The notes below the pieces were generated by a model, which did no database searches, was not told the origin of the DNA, and saw only the letters and a list, made by a program, of their open reading frames with translations. DNA of 15,136 bases, taken from NCBI GenBank assembly GCA_021817185.1, contig JAKAVU010000028.1, positions 1-15,136 of the forward strand. The letters run 5' to 3'. The translations under genes and the position numbers were made by a program. This stretch comes from a bacterium (lineage in GTDB: Bacteria; Chloroflexota; Dormibacteria; UBA8260; Bog-877). Position 1 is the first letter of the stretch; each line of letters starts with the position of its first letter. Below, piece after piece: positions 6,747-14,145 of this stretch.

Positions 6747-8029
6747 GGTACAGCCCCAGGGCGGTGACGGGCCGCACCTTCCAGTCGCTGGCAACCAGGA
6801 ACTACCGGCTGTTCTTCAGCGGCCAGCTGGTGTCGGTCACCGGCAGCTGGCTCCAGAGCACCGCCCAGGCGTGGCTGATCCTGGAGCTGACCCACTCCGC
6901 CTTCATGCTCGGCCTGGTGGTCATGGTGCAGTTCCTGCCCAACCTCCTGCTCCAACCCTTCGGGGGCGTGATCGCGGACCGCTTCCCGAAGCGATCCCTG
7001 CTCTACATCACCCAGGGATCGTTTGCGGTCGTGGCCGGGGTCCTCGGGATCACCGTGGGGCTGGGGATCGTGACCGTCTGGGAGGTGTTCCTGGTGGTCG
7101 CGCTCTTCGGCCTGATCAACGTGGTGGACGGCCCGACCCGGCAGGCGTTCGTCCCCGAGATGGTGGGCCAGGATCAGCTGGCCAACGCCGTGGCCCTCAA
7201 CTCCACAGTCTTCAACGGCGCTCGGGTGGTGGGGCCGGCAGCCGCCGGCATCCTCATCGCCACCGTGGGCACGGCGCTGTGCTTCGACCTCAACGCGATC
7301 TCCTACCTGGCCGTTCTGCTGGCGCTGTATCTCATGCGCCCGGAGGAGCTGCATCTCTTGGAGCGCGCCGGTCGCCGGGTGGCTGGGACCCTTGAGCAGA
7401 TCAAGGAGGGGGCGCGGTACGCCGCCCGCACCCCGGAGGTGGCCCTGGTGATGGTGATGATGCTGGTGGTCGGGACTTTGTCCTACAACTTCTCGGTCAT
7501 GATCCCCGCCCTCGCCAAGGAGGGCCTCCACGCCGGGGCGACCACCTTCGGGCTTCTCAGCGCGGCGCTCGGAGTGGGAGCCCTGGGCGGGGCCCTGGTG
7601 GTCGCCTACTGGGGGCGGGCCACAGTGGCGGTGCTGCTGGCGGGCTGTGCCACCTTCGGTGGGTTCCTGACCCTGGCCGGCCAGGTCGGGACCGTGGTCC
7701 CCGCCATGGCGCTGCTGGTCGCGACCGGCGCGGGGATGATCGTCTACTCCTCGATGTCGAACAGCATCATCCAGCTGTTCACGCCGGCGCCGCTGCGGGG
7801 CCGGGTCATGTCCCTGTACCTGTGGGTCTTCATGGGGACCACCCCGATCGGCAGCCCCATCGCCGGGTTGATCGAGCAGTCGCTGGGCAGCCGGGCCACC
7901 ATGACCATCGCCGGTCTCGCCGCGCTGGCGACGGCGGCCGGGGGGATGGTGTGGTGGGCCAGGCGCAGCCGCCGAGGAGGCAGCTACCCGGCTACCTCTC
8001 CTCCCCTGGCCGAGGCCCCGACCGCGTGA
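6743..8029 (+). CDS. MFS efflux transporter (MFS_3/EntS-like)
   Basis: A 428-residue major-facilitator protein with about 11-12 hydrophobic segments. After a short cytoplasmic N-terminus (TFQSLATRNYRLFFSGQLVS, typical of this subgroup) comes the loop 2-3 signature GGVIADRFPKR, the MFS motif A (G-x3-D-R-x-G-R-R type). LINVVDGPTRQAFVPEMV and LNSTVFNGARVVGPAAAGIL are characteristic of the MFS_3 group, which includes the enterobactin exporter EntS and many putative drug pumps using the proton gradient. The start overlaps the marR stop (ATGA), indicating translational coupling and regulation by that repressor. The 3' end overlaps the oppositely oriented fabI gene by 46 nt, so the last 15 codons are shared antisense. 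The substrate cannot be told from sequence. Confidence 0.93.
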   Translation: MRYSPRAVTGRTFQSLATRNYRLFFSGQLVSVTGSWLQSTAQAWLILELTHSAFMLGLVVMVQFLPNLLLQPFGGVIADRFPKRSLLYITQGSFAVVAGVLGITVGLGIVTVWEVFLVVALFGLINVVDGPTRQAFVPEMVGQDQLANAVALNSTVFNGARVVGPAAAGILIATVGTALCFDLNAISYLAVLLALYLMRPEELHLLERAGRRVAGTLEQIKEGARYAARTPEVALVMVMMLVVGTLSYNFSVMIPALAKEGLHAGATTFGLLSAALGVGALGGALVVAYWGRATVAVLLAGCATFGGFLTLAGQVGTVVPAMALLVATGAGMIVYSSMSNSIIQLFTPAPLRGRVMSLYLWVFMGTTPIGSPIAGLIEQSLGSRATMTIAGLAALATAAGGMVWWARRSRRGGSYPATSPPLAEAPTA

Positions 8030-8820
8030 AAGCCACCGTCGACATGGATCAGCTCCCCGGTCGTCGCTGAGAAATAATCGGAGAGGAGCGCCACCACCGC
8101 CTTGCCCACCGGGCCGGAGTCCCGCGCGTCCCAGCCCAGCGGCGCCTGCTCCGCGAACACCTCGGGGAACCGGGCGAAACCAGGGATCCCCTTGGCGGCG
8201 GTGGTGAAGATCGGCCCCGCCGAGACCGCGTTGACCCTGATTCCCCGGCTGCCCAGATACTGGGCGAGGTAGCGCACCACCGCTTCCAGGGCGGCCTTGG
8301 AGACCCCCATCCAGTCGTAGCCGGGCCAGGCCTGGGTGGCGTCGAAGTCCAAGGTGACGATGCTGCCGCCGGCGGCCGGCATGGCCGGCTCCAGGGCCAC
8401 CGCCAGCTGCTTGAGGGAGTAAGCGCTGACTCGCAGCGCGGTGGCGGCCGACTCCCAGGGCGTCTGCAAAAAGGCACCTCCCAGCGCATCGCCTGGGGCG
8501 AAGGCAACCCCGTGCACCACCCCGTCGATCTGCCACCCCCGCTGCTTGATGGTGGCGGCCAGAGCCTCGAAGTCGGCATCCACCGAGACGTCCAGCTCCA
8601 GCACCTCGGCCGGCCGGGGCAGGCGGGCCGCGGTGCGTTCGGTGATCCGGGCCACCCGGCCAAACGAGGTCAGCACGACCTCGGCGCCGTCCTCCTGGGC
8701 CTGCTTGGCCACCGCGAAGGGGATCGAGGCGGGCGAGAGCACGCCGGTGACCAATATCCGCTTGCCACTGAGCAGCATGAGACGCAAGGTTAGCGACTCC
8801 GGCGTCCCCGGACCGGCCAT
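7984..8820 (-). CDS. fabI: Enoyl-[acyl-carrier-protein] reductase, InhA/FabI type
   Basis: Carries out the NADH-dependent last reduction step of each fatty-acid elongation cycle (cytosolic type II fatty-acid synthesis). It is a short-chain dehydrogenase fold: GKRILVTGVLSPASIPFAVA is the FabI-type NAD-binding loop, which replaces the classical GxxxGxG; HGVAFAP is the next conserved strand; the active site is Tyr168-x6-Lys175 in WPGYDWMGVSKAALE; and AVSAGPIFT leads into the substrate loop. The DFDATQAWPGYDWM stretch is closer to mycobacterial InhA than to E. coli FabI. From the ATG at 8820 the protein has 278 residues, with AGAGGAG about 11 nt upstream; an internal ATG at 8778 would give 264 residues and an InhA-like N-terminus, so the start is uncertain. 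It is a single gene, divergent from the LCP gene by 46 nt, with its 3' end inside the MFS gene. Confidence 0.94.
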   Translation of the reverse strand: MAGPGTPESLTLRLMLLSGKRILVTGVLSPASIPFAVAKQAQEDGAEVVLTSFGRVARITERTAARLPRPAEVLELDVSVDADFEALAATIKQRGWQIDGVVHGVAFAPGDALGGAFLQTPWESAATALRVSAYSLKQLAVALEPAMPAAGGSIVTLDFDATQAWPGYDWMGVSKAALEAVVRYLAQYLGSRGIRVNAVSAGPIFTTAAKGIPGFARFPEVFAEQAPLGWDARDSGPVGKAVVALLSDYFSATTGELIHVDGGFHAVGASARGGEVAG

Positions 8821-8866
8821 CGCGGCTCAGGCTCCTCTCAGCCGGGCAGGTTACACTTGGCCGCAC
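8821..8866. promoter_or_regulatory. Compact divergent region, fabI / LCP operon
   Basis: Only 46 nt separate two divergent start codons, so the two promoters must overlap each other or the coding regions. TACACT at 8852-8857 could be a -10 for the LCP gene, 9 nt before its ATG. No matching -35 is evident. AGAGGAG on the minus strand could serve the fabI ATG at 8820. Confidence 0.35.
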
Positions 8867-9925
8867 ATGGCTGCCGGGACCAAGCCAAGGCGCCGTCGCG
8901 CCGGGCTTTCGACCCACCGTTACTCCCACCGCTCGTCTTTCAGCTGGGGCCGGCACCGGACGCTGCTGGCGTTCCTGGTGGTGCTGGGCTTCGTCGTGTC
9001 TGGAGCCAGCGGAGTGGTCGCCTACTTCCTGCCGGCGGTGGCCACGGCGATCCGGGTGACCGGGCAGTCCACCCTGGGTAAGGGGTCCAACAGCCCGAAA
9101 CTCAACGGCGTCACCGCCCCGCCGCCACCGGGGCAGCCGTTCACCGTGCTCCTTTTGGGCTCGGACAACGACACCAAGTTCGTGGCCGGAGCGGTCTTGA
9201 CCCAGACCATGATTCTGGTGCGGGTGGATCCCGCCACCCATCACGCGGTGATGCTGTCCATCCCCCGCGACCTCTGGGTCCCGATCGCGAGCGGGGGCAG
9301 CGCCAAGATTGATGCCGCCTACGAGCTGGGGGGCGCCAAGGACGCGGTGCAGACGGTGGAGAGTGACTTCAACGTGCCTGTCAACTACTGGGCCTGGATC
9401 GGACTGGGTGGGCTGGTGGACCTGGTCAACCAGCTGGGCGGGGTGGACGCCATCGCCCAGATGCCGGTGCTCGACGTCCAGTACCCGTATGACCTCACCG
9501 GCAAGAACCCCTACGCCAACCAGCGGATCGCGATCCTGCCCGGGCCCCAGCGGCTGGACGGGGTGAACGCGCTGACCTACGTGCGGTCCCGCCACGGCGC
9601 CCTGCTCGAGGACATCGCCCGCAACCAGAAGCAGCAGGAACTGCTGGTGGACATCAAGGACGCCGCCAAGCACATGAGCATCGCCGACATCCCCCGGATC
9701 GCCTCCGCGCTGGGCGACGAGGTCCGCACCAACATGTCGCTGACCCAGGTCGCGTCGATCGCCGGGCTGGCGCGGGACTTCAGCAATGGCGCGGTCAAGG
9801 AGATCGTGATGCTGCCCCCCGACTACAGCAGTGGCACCGAGCAGTCCGGGACCTCCACCGAGCAGGTCCTGCTCCCCAACTGGAGCGCGATCAACGCCGT
9901 GGTCCAGCAGAACTTCCCATCATGA
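8867..9925 (+). CDS. LytR-CpsA-Psr (LCP) family cell-envelope protein
   Basis: LCP enzymes transfer undecaprenyl-linked teichoic acid, arabinogalactan or capsule polymers to peptidoglycan, outside the membrane. This 352-residue protein has a very basic cytoplasmic tail (TKPRRRRAG), one membrane helix at about residues 32-53, then the LCP domain: FTVLLLGSDND, SIPRDLWVPI with Arg134-Asp135, VNYWAWIGLGGLVDLVNQLGGVD, and LDGVNALTYVRSRHG followed by EDIARNQKQQELL, the D-x2-R-x3-(R/K)-Q-type motif. One key position differs: the usual R-(S/T/A)-D-T segment reads L-T-Q-T, putting Gln113 where the conserved acidic residue normally stands. I chose the ATG at 8867 because the frame upstream of it is only the antisense of fabI. 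The stop overlaps the next gene by 4 nt. Confidence 0.92.
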   Translation: MAAGTKPRRRRAGLSTHRYSHRSSFSWGRHRTLLAFLVVLGFVVSGASGVVAYFLPAVATAIRVTGQSTLGKGSNSPKLNGVTAPPPPGQPFTVLLLGSDNDTKFVAGAVLTQTMILVRVDPATHHAVMLSIPRDLWVPIASGGSAKIDAAYELGGAKDAVQTVESDFNVPVNYWAWIGLGGLVDLVNQLGGVDAIAQMPVLDVQYPYDLTGKNPYANQRIAILPGPQRLDGVNALTYVRSRHGALLEDIARNQKQQELLVDIKDAAKHMSIADIPRIASALGDEVRTNMSLTQVASIAGLARDFSNGAVKEIVMLPPDYSSGTEQSGTSTEQVLLPNWSAINAVVQQNFPS

Positions 9926-10950
9926 GCGCGCGTCAACTGCTGGCGGCACTCGCCACGGTGGCGCTGATGGCGGTCTTCGGGCTGGTCGTGTACTCGGTGC
10001 TCGGCACCCTCCAGACCAAGACCACCACCACGGCGGACCCGACCCAGGAGCAGGCGCTGGTGGCGCTGCCGGGCACCGTGGTGCTGGTTCAGAACGGGTC
10101 CATCTACAGCCTGCACGGGCTCGCCTTCACCAAATTGGCAACCCCTTCCGGGAACTGGTACCAGGTGGCCCCCGGGCCCAACGGCGACCTCCTGGCAGTC
10201 GACAAGGGCAACGGCTACAGTGACCTGTATCTGCTCAGCCCGAGCGGGCAGGTGCTGCGGCGGTTGCTCCAGGAGAGCTCCCCCTACTACTTCCAGAACC
10301 ACTTCGTGTTCTACCCGCGCATGAGCGCGAACGGCCAGAGCGTCTTCTACGCCTACAACTGGATCGACCCCTCGGCCGACTACAACGTCGACTTCGAGAT
10401 CCAGTCGGTGCCGATGGCCAACCCCGGGGCATCGCCAACCCAGTGGAGCATCCCCAACAACTACACCGGGGGGGACGTCTCCCCGATCCCGACCGCCAAC
10501 GGCGGTCTGCTCTACACCAGCTTCGACGTCAGCAGCAGCAACGACAGCTACCCCTATTCCCAGCTCACCTATGTGAGCTCCCCCGAGGGCAACCCCGTCT
10601 ACCTCACGACGCCCGCCCAGAACTGCTCAGAGCCGGCACTCAACCCGGCCGGCAATGAGGTCGCCATGATCTGCGTGAACAATCGCCTGCAGCGCGACAC
10701 TCTGGAGGTGGCAAGCTGGAACGGGACCAGCCTGGGCACCCCCACGATCCTCTCCCAGGGCCCGATGGCAGCCTCTCCCTGCTGGTCCCCCACGGGCAAT
10801 AGCCTGCTCTTCATGAACGTCCCATCGCGTGGGGACCCCTTCCAGCTCTACTGGATCCCCCGAGCGGCCAGCGCCAAGCCGGGTGCCCCCCAGCAGGTCA
10901 CCCAGAACCTCTCGCTCAACGCGCTCTCGACCCCGGTGTGGGAGTCCTGA
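9922..10950 (+). CDS. Membrane-anchored TolB-like beta-propeller protein
   Basis: A 342-residue protein with an N-terminal membrane anchor (about residues 5-27, then a Thr-rich linker TKTTTTADPT) and an extracytoplasmic region made of repeated beta-sheet units. At least five PD40/WD-like turns are visible: QVAPGPNGDLLAVD, YPRMSANGQSVFYAY, VSPIPTANGGLLYTSF, SEPALNPAGNEVAMIC and ASPCWSPTGNSLLFMN, each followed by a second strand such as DLYLLSP or FQLYWIP. This is a TolB/WD40-like propeller, a scaffold for protein or glycan binding rather than a typical enzyme. Two cysteines, in NCSEP and AMICVN, could form a disulfide. Its ATGA start overlaps the LCP stop, so it is translated with the LCP protein and probably works with it at the envelope. 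I do not know a specific family name for it. Confidence 0.85.
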   Translation: MSARQLLAALATVALMAVFGLVVYSVLGTLQTKTTTTADPTQEQALVALPGTVVLVQNGSIYSLHGLAFTKLATPSGNWYQVAPGPNGDLLAVDKGNGYSDLYLLSPSGQVLRRLLQESSPYYFQNHFVFYPRMSANGQSVFYAYNWIDPSADYNVDFEIQSVPMANPGASPTQWSIPNNYTGGDVSPIPTANGGLLYTSFDVSSSNDSYPYSQLTYVSSPEGNPVYLTTPAQNCSEPALNPAGNEVAMICVNNRLQRDTLEVASWNGTSLGTPTILSQGPMAASPCWSPTGNSLLFMNVPSRGDPFQLYWIPRAASAKPGAPQQVTQNLSLNALSTPVWES

Positions 10951-10963
10951 ACCGGCGCTGGTC

Positions 10964-13564
10964 TCAGGCGGGGGGATGACCCGGCTGCCACGGCTGGCAG
11001 AGCTCTTCGATCAGGAGGGCGACCAGCGCCGTCCAGCCGGTCTGGTGGGACGCGCCCTGGCCGCTCCCGTCATCACCGTTGAAGTACTCGTGGAACAGCA
11101 GGCAGTCGTTCCAGGAGGGGTCCTCCTGGAATTTGGCGTTGGCGCCGAACACCGGCCGCCTCCCTGAGGAGTCGCGCCGGAAGATGGCGACCGTCCGCTG
11201 GGCCACCTCATCGGCGATGCGGCCGAGGGTCATGGGGACGCCGCCCCGTCCTGGGAATTCGTGGGTGAAGTTGTCGCCCAGTCCCGCCCCCAAGAGCCGG
11301 AGCGCCTGGATCAGGAGGTAACCGGTGGGCAGCCAGACCGGACCCCGCCAGTTGGAATTGCCACCCATGATGCGCTCGTCGGAGGCCCCCGGCTCGTATC
11401 GCACCGGCGGCATGCCCCCCACCAGCTGAGACTGAAACGGCTCCTCCAGATGGACTCTGGAGAGTGATCGCAGCCCATGGTCGGAGAGAAACTCCCGCTC
11501 GTCGAGAAGACGGTCCAGCAGCTGGTGGAGGCGGTTCGGACTGACCAGCGAGAGACAGGCGTAGGGATCCTCACCGGCGGGCTGGTAGTGGAAGGCCTGG
11601 CTTTGCAGGGACCGCTCCAGGTAGCTCGAGACCCTGGGGAGCCGCTCCAGGCTGTGACGGTGCACCACCTCAGTCGCGGCGAGCGGCATCAGCCCGACCA
11701 GGCTGCGCACCCGCATCACCTCGGACCGCCCGTCAGCAAGCTGGAGGCGGTCGTAGTAGAACCCCTCCTCGGGGTTCCAAAGCCCGGGCTGGCCGTCCCT
11801 CCCGTTGAGCGCCATGGCGATGTGGGCGAAGTGCTTGAAGAAACGCAGCGCCATGTCCTCGTACTGGGGCTCCTCGATCGCCAGCTCCGAGGCGATGCGG
11901 AACATCTTGATCGCGAACATCCCTACCCAGGCGGTGGCGTCCGCCTCCAAGATCTGCGCCCCCTCGGGCAGGTGGCTGCGATCGACCGCGGATATGTTGT
12001 CCAGCCCCAGGAAGCCACCGGAGAAGATGTCGTGGGCGCTGACGTCGCGGCGGTTCACCCACCAGCCGTAGTTGAAGAGCAGGGCCAGGAACGCCCGCTC
12101 CAGGAAGGCCCGGTCCGGGGTCCCGGTGCGATTGCGGTCCCGAACGTAGATCTGCCAGACCGCCATCGCGTGGACGGGCGGGTTGGAGTCGGAGAAGCTC
12201 CACTCGTAAGCCGGGAGCTGGCCGTCCTCACGCAGGTAGCGCGGCTTCAGCAATAGCATCACCTGCTGCTTGGCGAGCGCCGCGTCGATCGGCTCCAGGG
12301 CAAGCGCGTGGAAGGCCAGATCCCAAGAGGCGAACCACGGGTACTCCCAGCTGTCCGGCATGACGATGACGTCCTCCGCCTCCAACCCCCGCCACGTCGA
12401 GTTCCTGCCGACCTGGCGCTGCGGTGGAGGAGGCGGATACCCGGGGTCTCCGTCCAGCCATCGGGCGACCCCGTACGCGTAGTACTGCTGGGACCAGACG
12501 AGCCCGGCATACGCTTGGCGCTGGATCAGAGCCGCCTCCGGGTCGCACCCCTTCGGACTGACCGAGGAGTAGAAGCGGTCGGCCTCCTCCCGCCGCTGCC
12601 GGCAGACTGCGTCGACCTCGGTGGGCCCGTCCTTCTGGGTCAAGGTCCAACGCACGCTCTCCGATGCGCCGGCGGGGAGTTGGAATTGAAAGTGAGCCGC
12701 TGCCTTGGTTCCCTTGAGGCTGGGGTTGCAGCTCCCGGGGTCGCCGCTCAGGACCGCCTTGGCGATGGACCCCTTGGGAAAGGGGCTGCGCCCCGGGCAG
12801 TTGTAGAGCGCCTCGTTGTCGGTTTCGTTGTCGCAGAGGAGCCAGTGGAACTGGCCCTCCACCTCCACGTGATATCCGTCCAGCAGAGGATGTTCCACCT
12901 GGAGGCGCCGGCCGGAGGCGACCAGCTGGGGCGGAGTGTCCGGGGGATCGGACCAGCTCCAGGTGTTGCGGAACCAGAACTGCGGCAGAAGATGCAGCTC
13001 TCTCGACTCCTGGCTGCGGTTGTGCACGGTGATCCGGCACACCAGCTCTCCCGGGCCTGCCTTGGCGTACTCGACCTCCACATCAAAGTAACGGTCGCGG
13101 TCGAAGATTCCCAGGTCCAGCAGCTTGATCTCGGGGCCGGGCGCCTGGTTGCGTTCGCGCAGCTCCTGATATGGAAACGCGTCGAACGGATAGCGGTAGA
13201 GTGCGCGCAGATAGCTGCTGTCGGGCAGGGCGTCCAGGTAGTGCCAGTACTCCTTGACGTCCTCGCCGTGGTTGCCCTCAGCGTTGGTGAGCCCGAAGAA
13301 GCGCTCCTTCAGGCACTCGTCCTGGCCGTTCCAGAAAGCCGGCGCGGCGCACAGGAGCTGGCGGTCGTCGGAGACCCCCAGGATCCCGTCCTCCCCCCAG
13401 CGGTAGGTTCGCAGCGCCGCGTGTTCGAAGGGGAAGTAGGCCCAGGCATCACCATCGGCGCTGTAGTCCTCCCGCACCGTCCCCCACTGGCGCAGGGATA
13501 GGTACGGCCCCCAGCTTGGTCGCGCTGGGGCGCCCCCATCCTCTTCGCCGGTGAGCCTCGACAC
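10964..13564 (-). CDS. GH63/MGH1-like glycoside hydrolase (probable glucosidase)
   Basis: A large cytoplasmic-looking hydrolase (866 residues from the GTG at 13564) of the (alpha/alpha)6-barrel group related to GH63 and mannosylglycerate hydrolase. The N-terminal beta-domain carries GPYLSLRQWGTVREDYS, YRWGEDGILGVSDD, ERFFGLTNAEGNHGEDVKEY and DRDRYFDVEVEYAKAGPGE. The barrel carries SWDLAFHALAL, GFLGLDNISAVDRS with Asp522 (candidate general acid), EADATAWVGMF, GGNSNWRGPVWLPTGYLL and FHEYFNGDDGSGQGASHQTG with Glu826 (candidate base). The catalytic roles are inferred from family layout. No signal peptide is seen. The frame continues upstream to 13681, but that extension lacks family similarity and crosses the fur promoter, so I start at the GTG nearest the conserved domain; the exact start is uncertain. 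Relatives act on alpha-glucosides or glucosylglycerate-type solutes; the substrate here is unknown. It converges on the propeller gene across 13 nt. Confidence 0.9.
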   Translation of the reverse strand: MSRLTGEEDGGAPARPSWGPYLSLRQWGTVREDYSADGDAWAYFPFEHAALRTYRWGEDGILGVSDDRQLLCAAPAFWNGQDECLKERFFGLTNAEGNHGEDVKEYWHYLDALPDSSYLRALYRYPFDAFPYQELRERNQAPGPEIKLLDLGIFDRDRYFDVEVEYAKAGPGELVCRITVHNRSQESRELHLLPQFWFRNTWSWSDPPDTPPQLVASGRRLQVEHPLLDGYHVEVEGQFHWLLCDNETDNEALYNCPGRSPFPKGSIAKAVLSGDPGSCNPSLKGTKAAAHFQFQLPAGASESVRWTLTQKDGPTEVDAVCRQRREEADRFYSSVSPKGCDPEAALIQRQAYAGLVWSQQYYAYGVARWLDGDPGYPPPPPQRQVGRNSTWRGLEAEDVIVMPDSWEYPWFASWDLAFHALALEPIDAALAKQQVMLLLKPRYLREDGQLPAYEWSFSDSNPPVHAMAVWQIYVRDRNRTGTPDRAFLERAFLALLFNYGWWVNRRDVSAHDIFSGGFLGLDNISAVDRSHLPEGAQILEADATAWVGMFAIKMFRIASELAIEEPQYEDMALRFFKHFAHIAMALNGRDGQPGLWNPEEGFYYDRLQLADGRSEVMRVRSLVGLMPLAATEVVHRHSLERLPRVSSYLERSLQSQAFHYQPAGEDPYACLSLVSPNRLHQLLDRLLDEREFLSDHGLRSLSRVHLEEPFQSQLVGGMPPVRYEPGASDERIMGGNSNWRGPVWLPTGYLLIQALRLLGAGLGDNFTHEFPGRGGVPMTLGRIADEVAQRTVAIFRRDSSGRRPVFGANAKFQEDPSWNDCLLFHEYFNGDDGSGQGASHQTGWTALVALLIEELCQPWQPGHPPA

Positions 13565-13605
13565 CGGGGCATTCTCGCAAATGGACCGACCCACGAGGCC
13601 GACCG

Positions 13606-13641
13606 CCAGCCGGCTGCGGGTCCACGCCCAGCCGGCTGCGG
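13606..13641. repeat. Two 14-bp direct repeats, each containing a 10-bp palindrome
   Basis: CCAGCCGGCTGCGG occurs at 13606-13619 and again at 13628-13641, exactly 22 bp apart. Each copy contains the perfect palindrome CAGCCGGCTG, so two symmetric sites sit about two helical turns apart between the glycosidase start and the fur operator. They may be a two-dimer operator, perhaps for the glycosidase gene. Confidence 0.55.
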
Positions 13642-13647
13642 ATCTCA

Positions 13648-13681
13648 ATGCGCAACCCACTTGCACAAATTGGTTGCGCAA
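13648..13681. promoter_or_regulatory. Triple Fur/Nur-type operator
   Basis: Three 8-bp units, ATGCGCAA (13648-13655), TTGCACAA (13661-13668) and TTGCGCAA (13674-13681), recur every 13 bp with 5-bp spacers. The outer units also form a perfect 9-bp inverted repeat, TGCGCAACC / GGTTGCGCA. Adjacent units reproduce the (T)GCxxAA-N5-TTGC layout recalled for the Streptomyces nickel regulator Nur. The sites cover the -35 and spacer of the fur-type gene, as expected for autorepression. Confidence 0.7.
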
Positions 13682-13689
13682 TGTATGCT
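13661..13689 (+). promoter_or_regulatory. Promoter of the fur-transporter operon, probably leaderless
   Basis: TTGCAC (13661-13666) and TATGCT (13684-13689) are 17 nt apart. The -10 ends 6 nt before the ATG at 13696, so transcription should start at that ATG, and no ribosome binding site precedes it. The -35 match is partial. Confidence 0.6.
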
Positions 13690-13695
13690 GGGTCC

Positions 13696-14145
13696 ATGGG
13701 AAGGAGGCCGAAGATCGGAGCGGCGCTGAAGGACCTGATGATCGTCCGTGGCCATCACACCTGGAGCCTCGAGGAGCTCCGCAGCGAGCTGGCGGCCACC
13801 GGGCTGAGAGCCGACTTCTCGTCGGTGTTTCGGGCCATGGCCAGGCTCGAGATGGAGGGCCAGGTCCGCCGGGTGGAGTTCGACGATGGGCGCACTCACT
13901 ACGAGATGACGACCGAGCACCACGACCACCTCCGCTGTTCCGTCTGCGGAGAGGTGGCGGCCGTCCCCTGCGGCCCGATTGCGGCGGCGATCGCCCAGAT
14001 GGAGAACCTGACCGGGTTCGCGATCTCCGACCATCGGCTCGTGCTCACGGGAACGTGCCTGCGCTGCCAGCAGGAGCACCGCGCTGAGCCGACCCGCGTC
14101 AGGGCTCCCGCTGTGGCGAGCCGGCTGGTGGGAGTTCAGCCGTGA
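13696..14145 (+). CDS. Fur-family metalloregulator (possibly Nur/Zur-like)
   Basis: A 149-residue metal-sensing repressor. The N-terminal winged helix includes TWSLEELRSELAATGL and DFSSVFRAMARLEMEGQVRRVEF, the Fur pattern around S/A-x-V-Y/F-R-x3-x-L-x3-G. Next comes the hinge with THYEMTTEHHDHLRC, holding His75, His76 and His78 for regulatory metal, and the structural zinc site Cys81-x2-Cys84 (CSVC) with Cys121-x2-Cys124 (CLRC). Metal specificity cannot be read directly; the operator resembles that of the nickel regulator Nur and the partner gene looks like a nickel/cobalt-type transporter, so nickel, cobalt or zinc is likely. An in-frame ATG at 13681 would add 5 residues, but the ATG at 13696 matches the predicted transcription start. 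The stop overlaps the transporter start by 4 nt (GTGA). Confidence 0.92.
   Translation: MGRRPKIGAALKDLMIVRGHHTWSLEELRSELAATGLRADFSSVFRAMARLEMEGQVRRVEFDDGRTHYEMTTEHHDHLRCSVCGEVAAVPCGPIAAAIAQMENLTGFAISDHRLVLTGTCLRCQQEHRAEPTRVRAPAVASRLVGVQP

Noticed and set aside
8441..8866. Long N-terminal extension of the LCP protein
   Set aside because: This part is antisense to fabI; the conserved architecture (basic tail, membrane helix, LCP domain) begins at the ATG at 8867.
6248..9673. 1141-codon minus-strand frame spanning marR, the exporter, fabI and the LCP gene
   Set aside because: It crosses four well-supported genes and a promoter, and has low-complexity His/Gly/Arg composition.
12308..13501. 397-codon plus-strand frame inside the glycosidase gene
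   Set aside because: The minus-strand frame carries many conserved glycosidase motifs across this whole interval; the plus-strand frame has none.
13565..13681. 39-residue N-terminal extension of the glycosidase
   Set aside because: It has no similarity to the family opening, and it would place the fur operator and the 14-bp repeats inside a coding region.
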